A DNA stretch of 64,000 bases from Karstenula rhodostoma CBS 690.94 (GCA_010093485.1 MU001498.1:487697-551696), one strand, 5' to 3'. Counted from the stretch's first letter, positions 25,571 through 37,855 are shown. Program-made: numbers and translations. Notes: generated from the letters alone by a model not told the origin.

Positions 25571-26698
25571 ATGACCTCAGAACACGATCTAACCACCGAA
25601 CAAGGTCTCTCTGCCTACCTCACATCCCACTCAATCTCCCACGTTTCAGTGTCCATCCTTACCGGCGGCACCGCAAACTACGTCTACCGTGTCACTTTTC
25701 CCGATGGCTCGACCGCAATATACAAACATGCTGCACCATATCTCCATTCCAACACCGCTTTCGCCTTTGACCCACGCAGAATGGACTACGAGGATCGGAT
25801 CCTTGAGCTCCTGCCTTCCCTGCTCAGTTCACGACTTTCTGAATCTCCTGTACACGCCGTAGCCGTACACAGGTACGACAAAGGAAACAAACTGCTGCGT
25901 ATCTCGGACGGAGGCTCTCGAAATTTGAAAGATACATACGCCAACCCAACCCTGGACATCCCCTCCGTCGGTGCCGCACTAGGTCGATGGCTCGCCACGC
26001 TGCACACGTCTACTGTCGCCACGCCCCTCTCACTAGATCCTGCTTCCCAGAATATAAAAGACAACAACGCTGTCGCGGTTTCCATCTACAGACACTCCTA
26101 CAACAACCTTTCCTCCGCCTTCGCAGCGTACAGTGATGGTGGAGGGACTGTCCCTGGCTACGCGGATTTCATTGACCTTCCCAACAAAGACATCGAGTTC
26201 GCCCAGCAGATCAACGACGCATACGGCAGCCGTCTCGCGCACGACAACGAATGTATCTGCCACGGAGACTTTTGGCCGGGCAACGTTCTCGTGAGACCAG
26301 CCGCGGAAGAAGGCGGGAAAGTGAACCTCACGGTCGTAGACTGGGAAATGACGCGCCGCGGCACCTCTGCCACAGATCCCGCCCAGTTCCTTGCTGAGTC
26401 TTTTCTCCTCGACCGCTTCTGCGGCGATCGTGGACTTGCCCCTGCCTTTCTGAACGCTTACCTCTCCGCCCGCTCGTCCCTCCCGGATAAAGAATGGTTC
26501 CGCCGCCTCGCCATACACTTCGCTGTGCACGTCGCCTTCTGGCCGACGCGTGTTGTTTGGACCGACCGCGCAGGCACGCAGGCCCTTGTCGAGCTGGGCA
26601 AGGGCATTCTGCGTGCCGCGAGCGAGAGTAATTGGGATGTGCTGTTTGGGCTGCCGGTATTTGGGGCGATGGAAAAGAGGTATAGACCGACGTTTTAG
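25571..26698 (+). CDS. aminoglycoside/choline-kinase-type phosphotransferase, 375 aa
   Basis: Single exon. I chose the Met at 25571 (MTSEHDLTTEQGL, context CCACCATGA) over an open extension of 23 codons. The fold is that of the APH/choline-kinase/methylthioribose-kinase superfamily. An N-lobe with SILTGGTANYVYRVTF (glycine-rich loop) and TAIYKHA (ATP-binding Lys) comes first. The catalytic loop CHGDFWPGNVLV follows, with Asp233 and Asn238, then the metal-binding VVDWE with Asp257. The length fits the family. These enzymes phosphorylate small hydroxylated molecules; the substrate cannot be told from sequence and antibiotic resistance should not be assumed. It converges with the 2OG oxygenase 93 bp away and lies within the possible metabolic island at 21.8-30.5 kb. 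Confidence 0.87.
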   Translation: MTSEHDLTTEQGLSAYLTSHSISHVSVSILTGGTANYVYRVTFPDGSTAIYKHAAPYLHSNTAFAFDPRRMDYEDRILELLPSLLSSRLSESPVHAVAVHRYDKGNKLLRISDGGSRNLKDTYANPTLDIPSVGAALGRWLATLHTSTVATPLSLDPASQNIKDNNAVAVSIYRHSYNNLSSAFAAYSDGGGTVPGYADFIDLPNKDIEFAQQINDAYGSRLAHDNECICHGDFWPGNVLVRPAAEEGGKVNLTVVDWEMTRRGTSATDPAQFLAESFLLDRFCGDRGLAPAFLNAYLSARSSLPDKEWFRRLAIHFAVHVAFWPTRVVWTDRAGTQALVELGKGILRAASESNWDVLFGLPVFGAMEKRYRPTF

Positions 26699-26791
26699 AG
26701 AATTGTAGGAAGATGCGAGAAGCTACAAAGTAATCTATCTCTTCAATTTATCCGGGCGAACATACCTTCTCCGCAACAAACCACCCATCCT

Positions 26792-28216
26792 TCACGACAG
26801 AAGCATCTTATAGCTCCATTCCTCTTGCGGGACATCCTTATACCGGATGCTCGTAGGATGTTTCCTCCGCGCTGGAAGTATCCGCCTTATGTACAAATCG
26901 CCTACGTTGATCTTCTCGTACTTCTGCTCTCTATCTTCCTTGCAGCATTCCAGCACGTCTATCTCAGCATCCGCACTCGGCGTTAGAAAGAACGGCAGCG
27001 AGTACCGCTCCAGCGCGGTCTTGTTGCGCACCCTGTGCACGGTGGCAGGGAACTTGCCGTTTGTGTGCCGCTCGAGGTCTATACTCGCGGGTACAAAGTC
27101 AGCTGAGTCACAAAAGTGGGTTTATGTACGAAGTGGCCATGTCTAAGACATAGCGACTTTGTACCGGGGAGTATCGTACACTGCCCGACGTTGCACACGA
27201 AGGTGCCTTTCTGGGGCGGCGCATCCACCCACATGCCGTCCTGGTTGAGGACTTCGAGAGCGGATACCGAGTCCTGGAGGACGAGGGTGAGCCCTGTACA
27301 TGTTTCAATGGGCATCCGTGTGTTAGCGCTTCTTCGATTACTTACAGGAGAAATCGGCGTGGGCCCCTAGACCGACGTTGTTTGCGTTCTCGGTGATTGG
27401 GGTTGGGGGATAATGCAGCGGGCGCATCCCTGTGATGGGAAAGTGGAAGATGTCGTCGAAGGCCGTTTCTTCCAGCTCGAATGCTAACGCGAGGATGCGG
27501 ACGAGTTTCATGGCGAGCGGGAGAACGGCGTTGTAGTACTTGTACAGCCCCTCGCGCCACCACGGCGCCTCGCTGGGCCAGATGTTTTGAGCCCGCGTCA
27601 CATACGGCGGGGGTTGGTGGCCGGTTTTCCCGGCATAGTCCTGCTCGGGCTCGAGGTAGCAGTCGCCCATTGTAAATGCCTCCTTTACGTCTTTGCCATG
27701 TCAGCATGCAGGACGAAAAACGGCGCTGACAGTGGATGCAACTCACCGCCCTGCGTTCTGGGATCGAGTCTTGTCTCCAGCATGGGCTCGTAGCCTCGGA
27801 TAGCGGGGTTCTTCTGCACATGCGCATCCATTTTGACGTCTTTATCCAACGCAAAGAAGCGCTTGAGGAGGGCGAATACCTCGTCTGCCTCTTCCTGCGG
27901 GATACCGTGATTTTTGATGTAGAAGAAGCCGCACTTTTCACAGGCATCGCGGATTTCTGCTGCGATGACTTTCCGTTGCGCCAGGGAACCATCTATGTTG
28001 CTAATATCTATCGTGGGAATAGATGTAAACCCTGTCGGCTTCTCGGAAACCCTCCGATAGGTGGCTTCAGAGCCTGAGTGAAAATACACATATTTGCTAG
28101 GTTCCTGGTAGATGTTAGCAAGATGCGATTTTGTGGATAGTGCATCCAAAAAATGTAGGTAATACCACATTGTCCATTCCGGGCTGACTGGTCGGCGCGT
28201 GCATAACCTCTGCCAT
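26792..28216 (-). CDS. 2-oxoglutarate/Fe(II)-dependent oxygenase, 384 aa
   Basis: Five exons on the minus strand: 28216-28166, 28104-27747, 27690-27346, 27293-27180 and 27078-26792 (385 codons with stop). The start is MAEVMHAPTSQPGMDNV. The N-terminal DIOX_N-type domain contains IPTIDISNI and CEKCGFFYIKNHGIP. The jelly-roll core carries the iron triad: His247 and Asp249 in GAHADFS, and His304 in ATVHRVRN. The 2-oxoglutarate-binding Arg314-x-Ser316 lies in ERYSLPFF. This is the isopenicillin-N-synthase-like class found in fungal catabolic and secondary-metabolite clusters. The substrate is unknown. It is transcribed away from the MFS transporter across a 534-bp spacer with GATA motifs, so co-regulation is plausible. 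Confidence 0.88.
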
Positions 28217-28750
28217 CTTGATGGTGAGCAACTAGTCCTAGCTACTGAACTATATCGGGCTATATCTTGAGCGACAAGTTCCAACAACAGACTCTATCAG
28301 TTGTATGATTATCGTCAAGATCAAGCTATCTATACGATAGAGGTCAGTAACTCGGCCGAGCAGCCAAGGCGGTTATAGGTTTCCTTAGCGCGCATGCGCC
28401 TACTCATCGCTGGCATGGCGCCAGAGAACTGAGTGGGTCCTCGTTATCTTGACTGGGATGCTTCCCCATCTCCATACTCATTGGGTCGTTAGCGGCGCGG
28501 CGAGAAGACGGAACATCGAAGGAGTTCCGATAGTTGATAAGGAACGACAAAGCTAAGATCTACTATGGGGATGGGGATGCGATAGAGTCGGATATTCATC
28601 GGGTGTTGTTAAGTGGGATATACAAACCGCGGGGATGCTGCTGCTGTCCTGAGCAGCGCGAGCTTGAATCCAAGTTCGACCAGCGCCCACAAAACACTCG
28701 AAAACTGTAAACGGTAACGAGCACTGAGGCACTCCAGGCTCACTCTAATA
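28217..28750. promoter_or_regulatory. divergent promoter with GATA motifs
   Basis: A 534-bp region between the oxygenase and transporter start codons. HGATAR-type elements occur as TTATCG (28309), TTATCT (28444) and TGATAAG (28535), with several weaker GATAs. In ascomycetes such clusters are targets of AreA/Gat1-type nitrogen regulators; regulation here is inferred. Confidence 0.5.
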
Positions 28751-30539
28751 ATGGAACTTTCACCGTCGTACTACGCGAAAAACCTATTCGCATCATCGTA
28801 TGGAAACGACCGCCCGGAGTTCTTCATCTGGCACCCCAAAGGAACGCCTTCAAGTGAGAAGAAGTTCGTACCGATGCAACCCTACAATAAACCTCACTAA
28901 CCCCGAACCGGACAGACTCCTCCACAAGATCGACTTCTTCATCCTCACATATGGCTGTCTCGCATACTTCACCAAATGGCTCGACCAAGCCAATCTCAGC
29001 AATGCATACGTGAGTGGCATGCGAGAGGACTTGAATATGCTGGGCACGGAATACAATCTCGCCGTGACGTGCTTCCAAGTCGGTAAGTCGATGCAATACA
29101 TGCGGTATGCGCGAAGTAGTACTGATATTGCTACGCCCAGGCCAGATCCTCGGTCCTATCCCAGCGAATCTCTTACTCACGTGGATACCACCGCGGATGT
29201 TACTTCCAGGGCTGGAGCTCGCATGGGCTGTGCTGACGATCGGTACGACCTTCGTCACCAGCACGCATCAACTGTATCCCATCCGCTTTCTCATCGGTTT
29301 CCTGGAGGGAAGTTGCTTCGTCGGCGTGCAGTATGTTCTCGGGTCTTGGTACAAGAAGACCGAGATTGGGAAGCGCACAGCTATCTTTGGTTGTGCGGCG
29401 TACGTAGGCACTATGATATCCGGGTATATGCAATCGGCCATGATTGCTGGGATGAACGGGAGAAACGGACTGGAGGCTTGGTACTTGCTCCAACTCCAAT
29501 CGCCCTCTGCTAAACTGGTGCTAACGAAAACATAGGCGTTGGGTTTTCATCTTCGATGGCATCATCACCGCGGTTGTCGCCGTCTATGGGTTCTTCTTCT
29601 TCCCGGACACGCCGTACAAAACCAAAGCGTTCTACCTCTCCGCCGAGGAAAAGGAGAGGTGTGTGCAGAGACTGGTTGAGGACGGGAGACAGGAAGAAAC
29701 AAAGTTCAGTCTGGATCTGTTCAAGCGGACCATCAACTCGTGGCAGTTGTATGTCCTCACGATACTTTGGTGGTAAGGCCAAATCCCCCCAGTCGCGACG
29801 ATATCATCTGACTCCTCGTAGCTTTTGGAACACGACGGTCGGAAAGGTCGCGAACACCGTCGCCCAGTTGTTCTTGAAAAACGACCCGGACCACTCTTGG
29901 ACTCTATACGAGGTAAGTTTACGACAGCACAGCATAGGCAACGCATAAGCCGATCATACTGCAAACCCGGCCACCCACAGACTAACCATGCGTCAGGTGA
30001 ACAACATCCCGACTTCAATCAACGGCTTCAACATCGTCATGGTCCTCCTCCTCAACACCTACATCGACAGCACCGGCCACCGCATGAAAGCCGTTGCCCT
30101 GAACCTCACCATCCTCCTCTTCGGCACCATCTGCCTCGTCGTCTGGGAAATCCCACTCGGCCTGAAAATCGTCTCGTACATGTTTGCCGGCCTCGACGGG
30201 CCGCTATCGCCCATCTTCTACGCCTGGGCGAACATACTCACCACGGGCGATGCGCAAGTCCGGGCGCTGACCTTGGCGGTTATGAATAGCTGCGGTGCGG
30301 CGTTGACAACGGTCATCCAGCAGTTTTTGTACACGGTGACGGATGCGCCAAAGTTTGGGAGGGGGTTCAAGGCCAGTTTGGGGTTTGTGATCGGTATGTG
30401 CCTATGGGTTGTGGTGGTCAGGATATTTGAGATGCGGGCGTTGGCTAGGAAGGAAGCCGAGATTGAGGGGGTGGCTGGCGAAGAGGGAAGCGAGCAGGAC
30501 GTGACGGCGGTGAGGTTGGATGCTGGTAGCAAGGCGTAA
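28751..30539 (+). CDS. MFS anion:cation symporter (Dal5/Fen2/Liz1 type), 496 aa
   Basis: Six exons: 28751-28863, 28916-29082, 29141-29480, 29536-29772, 29822-29912 and 29997-30539 (497 codons with stop). The first donor is GTTCGT, which restores SEKK-LLHKIDFF. The segment KIDFFILTYGCLAYFTKWLD, then NLSNAYVSGM, marks the anion:cation symporter family of the major facilitator superfamily, whose known members carry pantothenate, allantoate, nicotinate and related carboxylates. About twelve hydrophobic segments can be seen (for example GFFFFPDTPY and MVLLLNTYI). The C-terminal tail is acidic and cytosolic. The start is MELSPSYYAKNLFAS. It shares its upstream region with the oxygenase. The transported compound is unknown but is probably the substrate of the neighbouring enzymes if the island is real. 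Confidence 0.87.
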
Positions 30540-30779
30540 AGCAGATGCAAGAGAGTAGTGTCCGCTTCTTACAGATGTCCAAACCTAATACAGCAGTACA
30601 GTTTTGTGTGGGGGTTCGAACTATTCACACTTTTATTTACTTTCTTCTCTGTACAGGGTGCGACGTCATGCTATGCCATGCCAATGCTACAAACCCACGC
30701 GCCATGCTCACCATCTACCCCTCCCTTATTTCCCCCAATCTATACAAGCCTCTTCCTACCCATACACCAAACCACTGCC

Positions 30780-33700
30780 TCACATCTTCATATCCTCTTT
30801 TATCAGCTTATACTCTTTCCTCTTCTTCCCCCACCTCGGGTTCGCCCGCACCTTCGCGAGACCAATCCACTTTGCCAGCACAGGCAGCACGTACTTCTCG
30901 CCCAGATACGCGACCGCAAAATTCCCCAAGCCCAGCACCAGCAGGAAAACCTGGAAGCCGAGGCTCATGGGGGTTAATTCCATGAGCTTGATAAGCCATT
31001 GCGCGGGGTCGAACAGCATGTAGCACGTGATGATGAGCGCGAAAAGGATGGTGACGACAAAAGGCAGGTTCTGCGACATAGGCTGGCGGAAGGGTTTGCC
31101 GACGGAGAGAACGATGGCGGACAGCGTGTACTGGAAGCAGGAAACGAGGAAGAGGGCCGTGTTCTGCGAATTGAGCGAGTTGGAGTGGTCTTTGTCGACG
31201 ACGGGGGGGAGGTACCAGGGCTGCTTTTGGACGTATTTGTAGGCGATGGCTTGCGTGAGGATGCAGAGGACGATTTGACCCAGGAGCGGTGTCAGCACTT
31301 TGCGCGACACCAAGCTGGCTGTGGGGCGTTTGCGGCTGAGCTTGGGGAATGCGCCGGACCAACCCATGAAGATGGCGATGGGCAGGATGAGCAGGAGGTC
31401 GATGAAGAGGAACTGGAAGTCGCCCAGGTTGGATGCAGACGCGTAGAGGAAGCTGACAGACGTGAACTGGATGGCTGAGTACAAGCTCATATACTTGAAG
31501 CAGCTGAAGCTGGTGACGAGCGCTGCGCGGCCTTCTTTGATAACTTGGGGCACACACGAAATATCGAAGACGCGACTGGTGAATGGCGCTGCGACGGAGG
31601 CTTCCGCTTCAGAGAGGGAGATGCCTACATCGGCGGCTTTGAGAGCGCCACAATCATTCGCGCCGTCGCCGCAGAATCCGACACAGTAATCGATGCTTTG
31701 CAGTTTCTCGACCAGCTCGTGTTTCTCGTCCGGCGACATGCGTGCAAAGACTTGTCCACACACAAGCATCTCGCGCAGAACTTTTTCAGGCGCAAAGTCG
31801 ATGATCCAGCGGAAAACATCTCCACTGACGGCCAAGGAATAGTTTCGGAGATTAGAGATATCGTAGGGTAGAGACACGTCGGCTTCGGCAGGTGGAGGCA
31901 GAGGCCTGAGGGTGTTTTCGTCTAGCTTGAACAGAGGATCGTCGACGCTCTCCCAACTCAGGCTAGCGAGCGCAGTCCTGGAATCTCCCTCGACGAAATG
32001 CGGGATGAAGCAATGGGCAGTCTTGTTGATGAGTCCACACTCTCTCGCGACGCTGATAGCTGTAAGGATATTGTCACCAGTGCACATGACGGTCCTGATG
32101 TTGGCCCTGTCCAACTCTTCGATGACAGGCGACGTAGTGGGCTTCAGCTTGTTCTCGAATATGATGAAGCCTACGAACTCCAGTTCTTTCTCTGCCTCCT
32201 CTCGCTTCATTTTTTGCAACTTGAGCCAGTTGACTTTGACAGTTTTCGTAGCGCAAGCAATGACACGGAAGCCTTTGTGCGTATAGAAAGCTAAAAGCTC
32301 CTCATAATCCGTGGGGAAGCTGTCCGGACGGCAAATGTCTCTCATACACTCTGGTGCTCCTTTGACGTAAACTTGCGCGGTCTTCGAACCAAATTGACGC
32401 ACGATAACGCTCGCTCTTCTGAGTTGCGACACAAACTCGAAAGATTTCAGTACACCGAGCTCGATTGGTTTCCTGTTCTCATCATCCTCTTCGTCGTCAA
32501 TGTCGTACTCGCGGCCAGGGGGCGGCCTGGCAACAGATGGCCTGAGTTTATCCTGCTCATCCTCTCCAGCACCAGCCCCCTGCTCTCCTTCAGAGAAGCT
32601 CCATCCGGTGAAGTTGAACATCTTGACATCCAGCGGGTCACCCAGAAGCTCATCGTCGATCAGTCGCAAAGAATGACAGGTGGCCATAGTGTAGAGTATG
32701 GCTTTGTGTTTCGCGTAATCGATGGTCGGATCCCGGTCGTACCTCGAGTTGGGGAGCACGTCTACGTTCTCAGAAAGAATCTCACTGAACCTGTTTGCCG
32801 GGCGCTCGACCACGCGCACTCCAAGCACGTCCAGTCCCTCTTCTGTCAGGGTTCCAGTTTTGTCGAAGCAGACCACATCAAGTTTACCCCCGACGTTCAC
32901 ACGCTGCGGGGATATACAGAATATCTGCTTCTGCTTTAAACGAGAAAGGGCAAAGTTAGTGCCGATAGTGAGGGTCGCAGGGAGCGCAGGTGGCACTACG
33001 ATGGTAATAAGATCAAGCGCGCGCACCACGATCAAGTGCCAGGCGAGACCGAAGTGGATGAAGTTGATGAACGACGCGACGAAACCGATCATAGCGATAC
33101 CTGCCATGACTGATATGTACCGGAAGGAATCGCGGTAGAACTTGAAGCCGGAAGGCTTGGGGAAGAGCATCGATCGTACCAATGCACCCTTTGTTGTGTT
33201 GAAGCCGGTCCGGACTACCATGGCCAAGGCAGCGGCTTCTTCGTCGCTGTCGTCTTCGTGTGGTCTGCGAGCGCGGATAATCTTCGTTCCGGAGAACAGC
33301 ATGTGTCTTGCGATTTCAGGGTGAATGGTCGAAGCACCCAAGTCAAGAACCTCCAGGGCCTAGACACGCACGCACAGGTCAGTAAAGTCCAAACAAATCA
33401 CACCGAGAGATACACACCTCGTCTGTCATGGGTATCTTGGTCACAGGTACTGATTCGCCCGTGAGCATACTCTCGTTGACAATGCAATCTCCCGAAAGCA
33501 GCAGACTATCACAAGGAAGCTGCGTGAGCGACGGATCCGTGACCTCGTAGACATCACCTGGCACCAACTCCGCCGAGTCGACAGTACGCCAGAAACCATT
33601 TCGCAGTACGCGCACCTCGCACTCAAAGCGTGATACTTCTCGCAGGCGTTTCATCGTAGCTCTCGTCTCGATCACTGTCGCAGTTATGCTGACTACCGAA

Positions 33701-34933
33701 ATGACGAAGATGCAGGCAGCGTAGTAGTAGTATTCGTCCACAGACCAGAGAAATAGACTGGCGATCTGGAAGACGTAGAAGGGGTTGATCACTTCTTCGA
33801 CGAGCAGTTGACCTAGAGGCTTTTCAGCAAGGTCAATCATGTTCTTGCCGAAGACCAGCTCGCGATAGTCGCGTTCTTCAATATCGAGACCTTCGCGAAG
33901 GGCCGTGACGTCTGTCCATGCCGGATCCTGCCACGTGTTGGCCAGAACAAACTTGTCTTTGAGCGGATTGTAGCAGAAGCGAATGTAGCGGTAGTCGAGA
34001 CAGCGCAGCTGCTTGATGACGGGGTCGAAATCTTCATCGTACTCTCGATGACGATCCTTTTCAGGGACACCAAAGACAGTCGACAGCGAGCGGCCATATT
34101 CCTGCTCCTCAATCTGCTGCACGACAAACTCGCCCCACTGGTTTTCAATTACCAGCCATGAGCAGTCTTTCAGGGGCGCAGGCCGTCCTACCAGCGCGAC
34201 CTTCCATCTGGGCAGCCACTGGAAGATGAGCCATGCCAGTCCGACGGTTAAGATACAGATGGCAAGGTATATGCCAAACCCGATTTTGGACGTGTCGAAG
34301 CCGGCGACGACAATGGTCAAGTCTTCAGTCAGGATGTAGATCTTCTGGTTGTTTCGCCGCCCTCTCGTACCATCGGCAGAGCCGACGCTGGACACGGACG
34401 ACTGCCTGCGAAGTAGGGGTCGATCGGTCGAGCTGCGCCTGGAGAAACTAGACGACTTGCGCCGCCTGTGCGACGGCGCAGGGGAGCCGCCGTCGTCCAG
34501 CTCCTCCAGCTCCTCCACGGTATACCCGTCGTACTCAATCTCGCCGTACTCCTCGGCAATTGCCTCCTCTTCGATGTCCGCGTCCGAGTCGCGGTCCTCG
34601 TCGTAGTAGGTGAAGCTCGTGGTGGAGTCTGCGCGGGCGCGGCGGTGGGCAAACGAGGATATGCTCGTGGGAACGCTCTCCGACATGGGGCCCGCAAACA
34701 TCTTGATGGCGGTCGTCAGCTGCTGTCTCGATGTGCGAGGTGCGTTCAATGGTTGGAGCTCTACCTCGTCCTGCGCCATCTCCACATCCTCCATGAAGCT
34801 GGCCGTGCTGTGCGCCTGATTAGCATCCAAGTCGCCGCGACGAGTGATGCGAAAAAGCATACTTGCTGACGTGCGACCCCGACCGGTACAGCGACCTCCT
34901 ACGGCGCCGCTCTGGGCTCCGGTTCGCGTCCAT
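30780..34933 (-). CDS. YPK9: P5B-type P-type ATPase (YPK9/ATP13A2 family), 1346 aa
   Basis: Three exons on the minus strand: 34933-34863, 34807-33418 and 33359-30780 (1347 codons with stop). The start MDANRSPERRRRR follows GACACA. The first 150 residues are basic then very acidic and disordered. The P5B cation-transporter N-terminal domain follows with its hairpin (IGFGIYLAICILTVGLAWLI). Then come the actuator TGES (SMLTGESVPVTK), PPALPATLTIG in M4, the phosphorylation motif CFDKTGTLTEEGLD and the hinge GDGANDCGALK. PPALP separates P5B from the ER P5A (Spf1) pumps. Known P5B members are vacuolar/lysosomal polyamine exporters. The last third holds the remaining membrane segments and a short basic tail. 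It converges with the transporter gene (240-bp spacer). Confidence 0.93.
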
Positions 34934-35855
34934 TGTGTCGGCGCTGGTGTAGTCGCGTAAAAATGTCAGCGCATTGTAAGCTTGGGTTTTCCTCCACACG
35001 TCCTGTACCTGCGTCTGTGCAGCGATGACGATTGCGGATGGATGGACCTTGTTATCAGTTCGCGCAGCTAGTCGCAGCTAGTCCCAGAGGGGAAATGTCG
35101 TTCCGTTCTTTCCACTCCGCCAGTGGGCATTACACACGTCTTCTTTCTATTTCAAGGGTATTGTTGAGTAGCGCTGGTCACAGAGGAGAAGTGGTGCGGG
35201 TGGCTCACTATCGCAATGAGCGGTATGTGTCCATGACACAACTCTGGCTCCATGATTGATTAATTGCACAGTACAACATATCAGGAAAGAAATAAGGACA
35301 AAAAGATACATACAGTTATCGTGTGTGTGGAGTCCAAAAACGAAAAGCGTGCCCCCCTTCGCTAGCAGGTATAAAAAAAAAGCAATCAAAGAAAGAGTTG
35401 CAAAAGAGCAAGCACAACATATCACGAACAGGTATTCCAGCTATGGTTGCTCGCACCTATTCATATCATAATTTCGTCTAGGCTGGCATGGCCATCTAAC
35501 CGCCCCAGCGCATTGCTTCGTTTCGTTTCGCATTCAATCAATCATCCCTCCACACCCTCTTCTCCCTCCCTTCCCTCCCTCCACCTCCCAAAACGTATAG
35601 TTGCTCAGAGACAAAAGATCTGTGCAGAGAATCGATGCAAGACAAGCCTCCCACGTATTGGAACAAGAAGAAAGATGGTGATTAGTCCGCCCAAACGCCC
35701 TTCGCTCGACCCGAGCGCCTAGCTGAATAGCCCAGAAAGTATCGGAAAAGGGTATGCGGAGTGCACTGCCCAGGGTGCTTATATCGGCGCGATTAGCGTC
35801 GATATGCTGACGGTGTATACAAGGTCATGTAATCTGATGGAGCCGCGGAGGTCGC
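34934..35855. other. intergenic region between Hsp40 and P5B ATPase
   Basis: 922 bp. The right part near 34934 is the upstream region of the ATPase; the left part is the 3' side of the Hsp40 gene. A TCCCTCCC pyrimidine-rich stretch lies near 35560-35590. I see no gene. Confidence 0.45.
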
Positions 35856-37201
35856 TCATAGGATCTGCTTGATTTGCTCTTTTTGTTGTGTCGTGAGCGA
35901 CTTCGGGAACTTGATGCGCACGCCGACGACGAAGTCGCCGCGCTCGTTGGGCTTCTTGCTCTTAGGCATGCCGAGGCTGGGGAAGCGCTCTGTGAAGTCG
36001 GGTCCGGTGGGACCGCCGCTGCTAACCAGGACTTGCTTTCCATCGATGGTCTGGACGGTTCGTTGCCAGCCCGTGAGGGCTTCTTTTAGGTCGAGCTCCA
36101 TTACGTGCTTGATGTCGTCACCTTCGCGGGTGAAGAGAGGATGTGCTTTCTGTACGGTGTTAGCTCTGCTGATGAGATGGGTATATGCGTTGACTTACCT
36201 CTGACACAATGAAGTGCAGATCCTGTGTGCCTCCTTCAACCTGGTCGCCAACATCCGAGAACTTGATCTTGCTGCCGGCCTTCAGGCCCTTCTTGATAGG
36301 CACTTCGAGAATACGATCTTGCGTGCTCTGCTTGCCAGTCGCCTGATCGTACGTCTTACGCTTGATCTTCATCTTCTTCGTTGTGCCCTTGAACAGCTCC
36401 TCAAACGATACCGGTAAAGGCTTCTCCACAACCGTGACTTCCGGTGCCGGCCCTCTCCTCCCACCCTCGAACCTCGATCCGCCTGGGCCCCTCCTCTTTG
36501 AACTTCCACCGGGTCCCCCTGGCATGCCTCCTGGCATGCCTCCCATGCCGAAACCACCGAAGCCGCCGTCGTCATCGTCGAACATGCCACCTCCTTGCCC
36601 GCGCATAAACTCGGCAAATATGTTTTCGGCGTTGGAGAAGTTGAAGCCGCTCGGGCCGCCTCCGCCGCCAGTATTGAAGTGGAATGTCCGCGTGCCGCCA
36701 GGCATGCCGCCTGCAGATGTGAAGGGGAAGCCTCCGCCGGCGCCCTCGAACGGGTTGGCGCCCTCGAAGCCAGCGCCGTCCTCTGGCGGAGGAGCAGCCC
36801 CGCCCCGCAGCAGGAATTCGAGGCCGTACTGGTCATATGTCTTTCGCTTTTCGGGATCGGATAGGATTTCGTAGGCCTGCGAGACCTCTGCAAGCATGTT
36901 AACTCATGTTCGGGGATTGCGGCAAAGTATGTGCATTGGTATCTCACCTTTGAACTTGTCCGAGGCAGACGGGTTGTCTTTGTTTTTGTCGGGGTGCCAC
37001 TTCAGCGCTGCTTTCCGGTATGCCTTCTTGATCTCATCTTGCGTCGCGGAACTTGATATGCCTAGATGTGCATGTTAGCAAGCTGTGTATGCGGTTTGCT
37101 AGGCGCAGCGCAGGAAGGCTGGCAAGCTGCAGAGGGCAGAGGAGGGGCTGCGCGCGGGTAGACTTACCTAACGAATCGTAGAGCTTAGTCTCCTTGACCA
37201 T
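35856..37201 (-). CDS. class II Hsp40 (DnaJ, Sis1/DNAJB1/Psi1 type), 376 aa
   Basis: Four exons on the minus strand: 37201-37168, 37061-36948, 36887-36199 and 36149-35856 (377 codons with stop). The J domain begins [14 protein letters not shown] and has HPD at residues 34-36. A Gly/Phe- and Gly/Met-rich linker follows with repeated GGMPGG. There are then two C-terminal beta-sandwich domains ([20 protein letters not shown]..., [11 protein letters not shown]) and the dimerisation end [15 protein letters not shown]. No CxxCxGxG zinc repeats are present, so it is class II. It delivers clients to Hsp70 and stimulates its ATPase, in cytosol and nucleus. A four-unit heat-shock element lies 186 bp upstream of the start. 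I leave the symbol blank because Sis1-like and Psi1-like cannot be told apart here. Confidence 0.92.
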
Positions 37202-37855
37202 TGTGGAATTATCGTGCAGCTAAGGTTCGAGTAATGTGTGTCGTGTTCGTGTTTGAAAGCTTCGTCTGGAACGGTGCAGAAGGTTGCGGTGTGTGCTTTA
37301 TTACTGCGGCAGGTGCTGCTCTCCCCACCGTTTGGGCGGTCAGAGCGCCTATTCGCGCAGACGTCAGAGCTAGCCCGCGTGTAGGAGAAGCTTCTCGAAG
37401 CTTCCGTCACGAGCATGTACATCAAGGCACGGCATCAGAAATCGGAACTTTTCACAATTGTTAATATTCATGTCTGCGAAACTGCCAGGCCCACGTTCGA
37501 GGATCTACGACATTCGCTGGTGGATTGACTCTGGCGTTCTCTCACACATTGTCAACCCCTGCTGCCCAACGAACCGGAATGCTCCGAACTCCACCAGGTT
37601 ACCCTTAACGCCGATATCGACACGCTGTCGTATGCTACAAAGCAGTGAAAAGTCGAGGTATCTTGACAAGTTGTACATGCGCTTGCGGATCCACAGTACA
37701 GCGCATGCCAAAAATTTGAGTACCCAGCGCTAGTCCAGTATAGGTAAACACGTAGGCGGGCAAACTTCTGGGTGCAACTGTAGGCTCGCAATCGCCGAAT
37801 CGGTCGCGCACTTTTGTTGTGATGTCCAAAAAATCGAAATCCAGTATCCAAACAT
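37202..37855. other. spacer between CBF5 and the Hsp40 gene
   Basis: 654 bp. It holds the Hsp40 promoter with its heat-shock element (37387-37404), and the 3' side of CBF5. I see no gene. Confidence 0.5.
37387..37404. promoter_or_regulatory. heat-shock element (four alternating units)
   Basis: The bases read GAAgcTTCtcGAAgcTTC, a perfect run of four inverted nGAAn units with two-base spacing, the consensus for heat-shock factor trimers. It lies upstream of the Hsp40 gene, whose start codon is at 37201. Confidence 0.82.

Noticed and set aside
30603..30625. GGTTCGAACT resembling a tRNA T-loop
   Set aside because: It lies in the 3' region of the MFS gene and no cloverleaf can be drawn around it.
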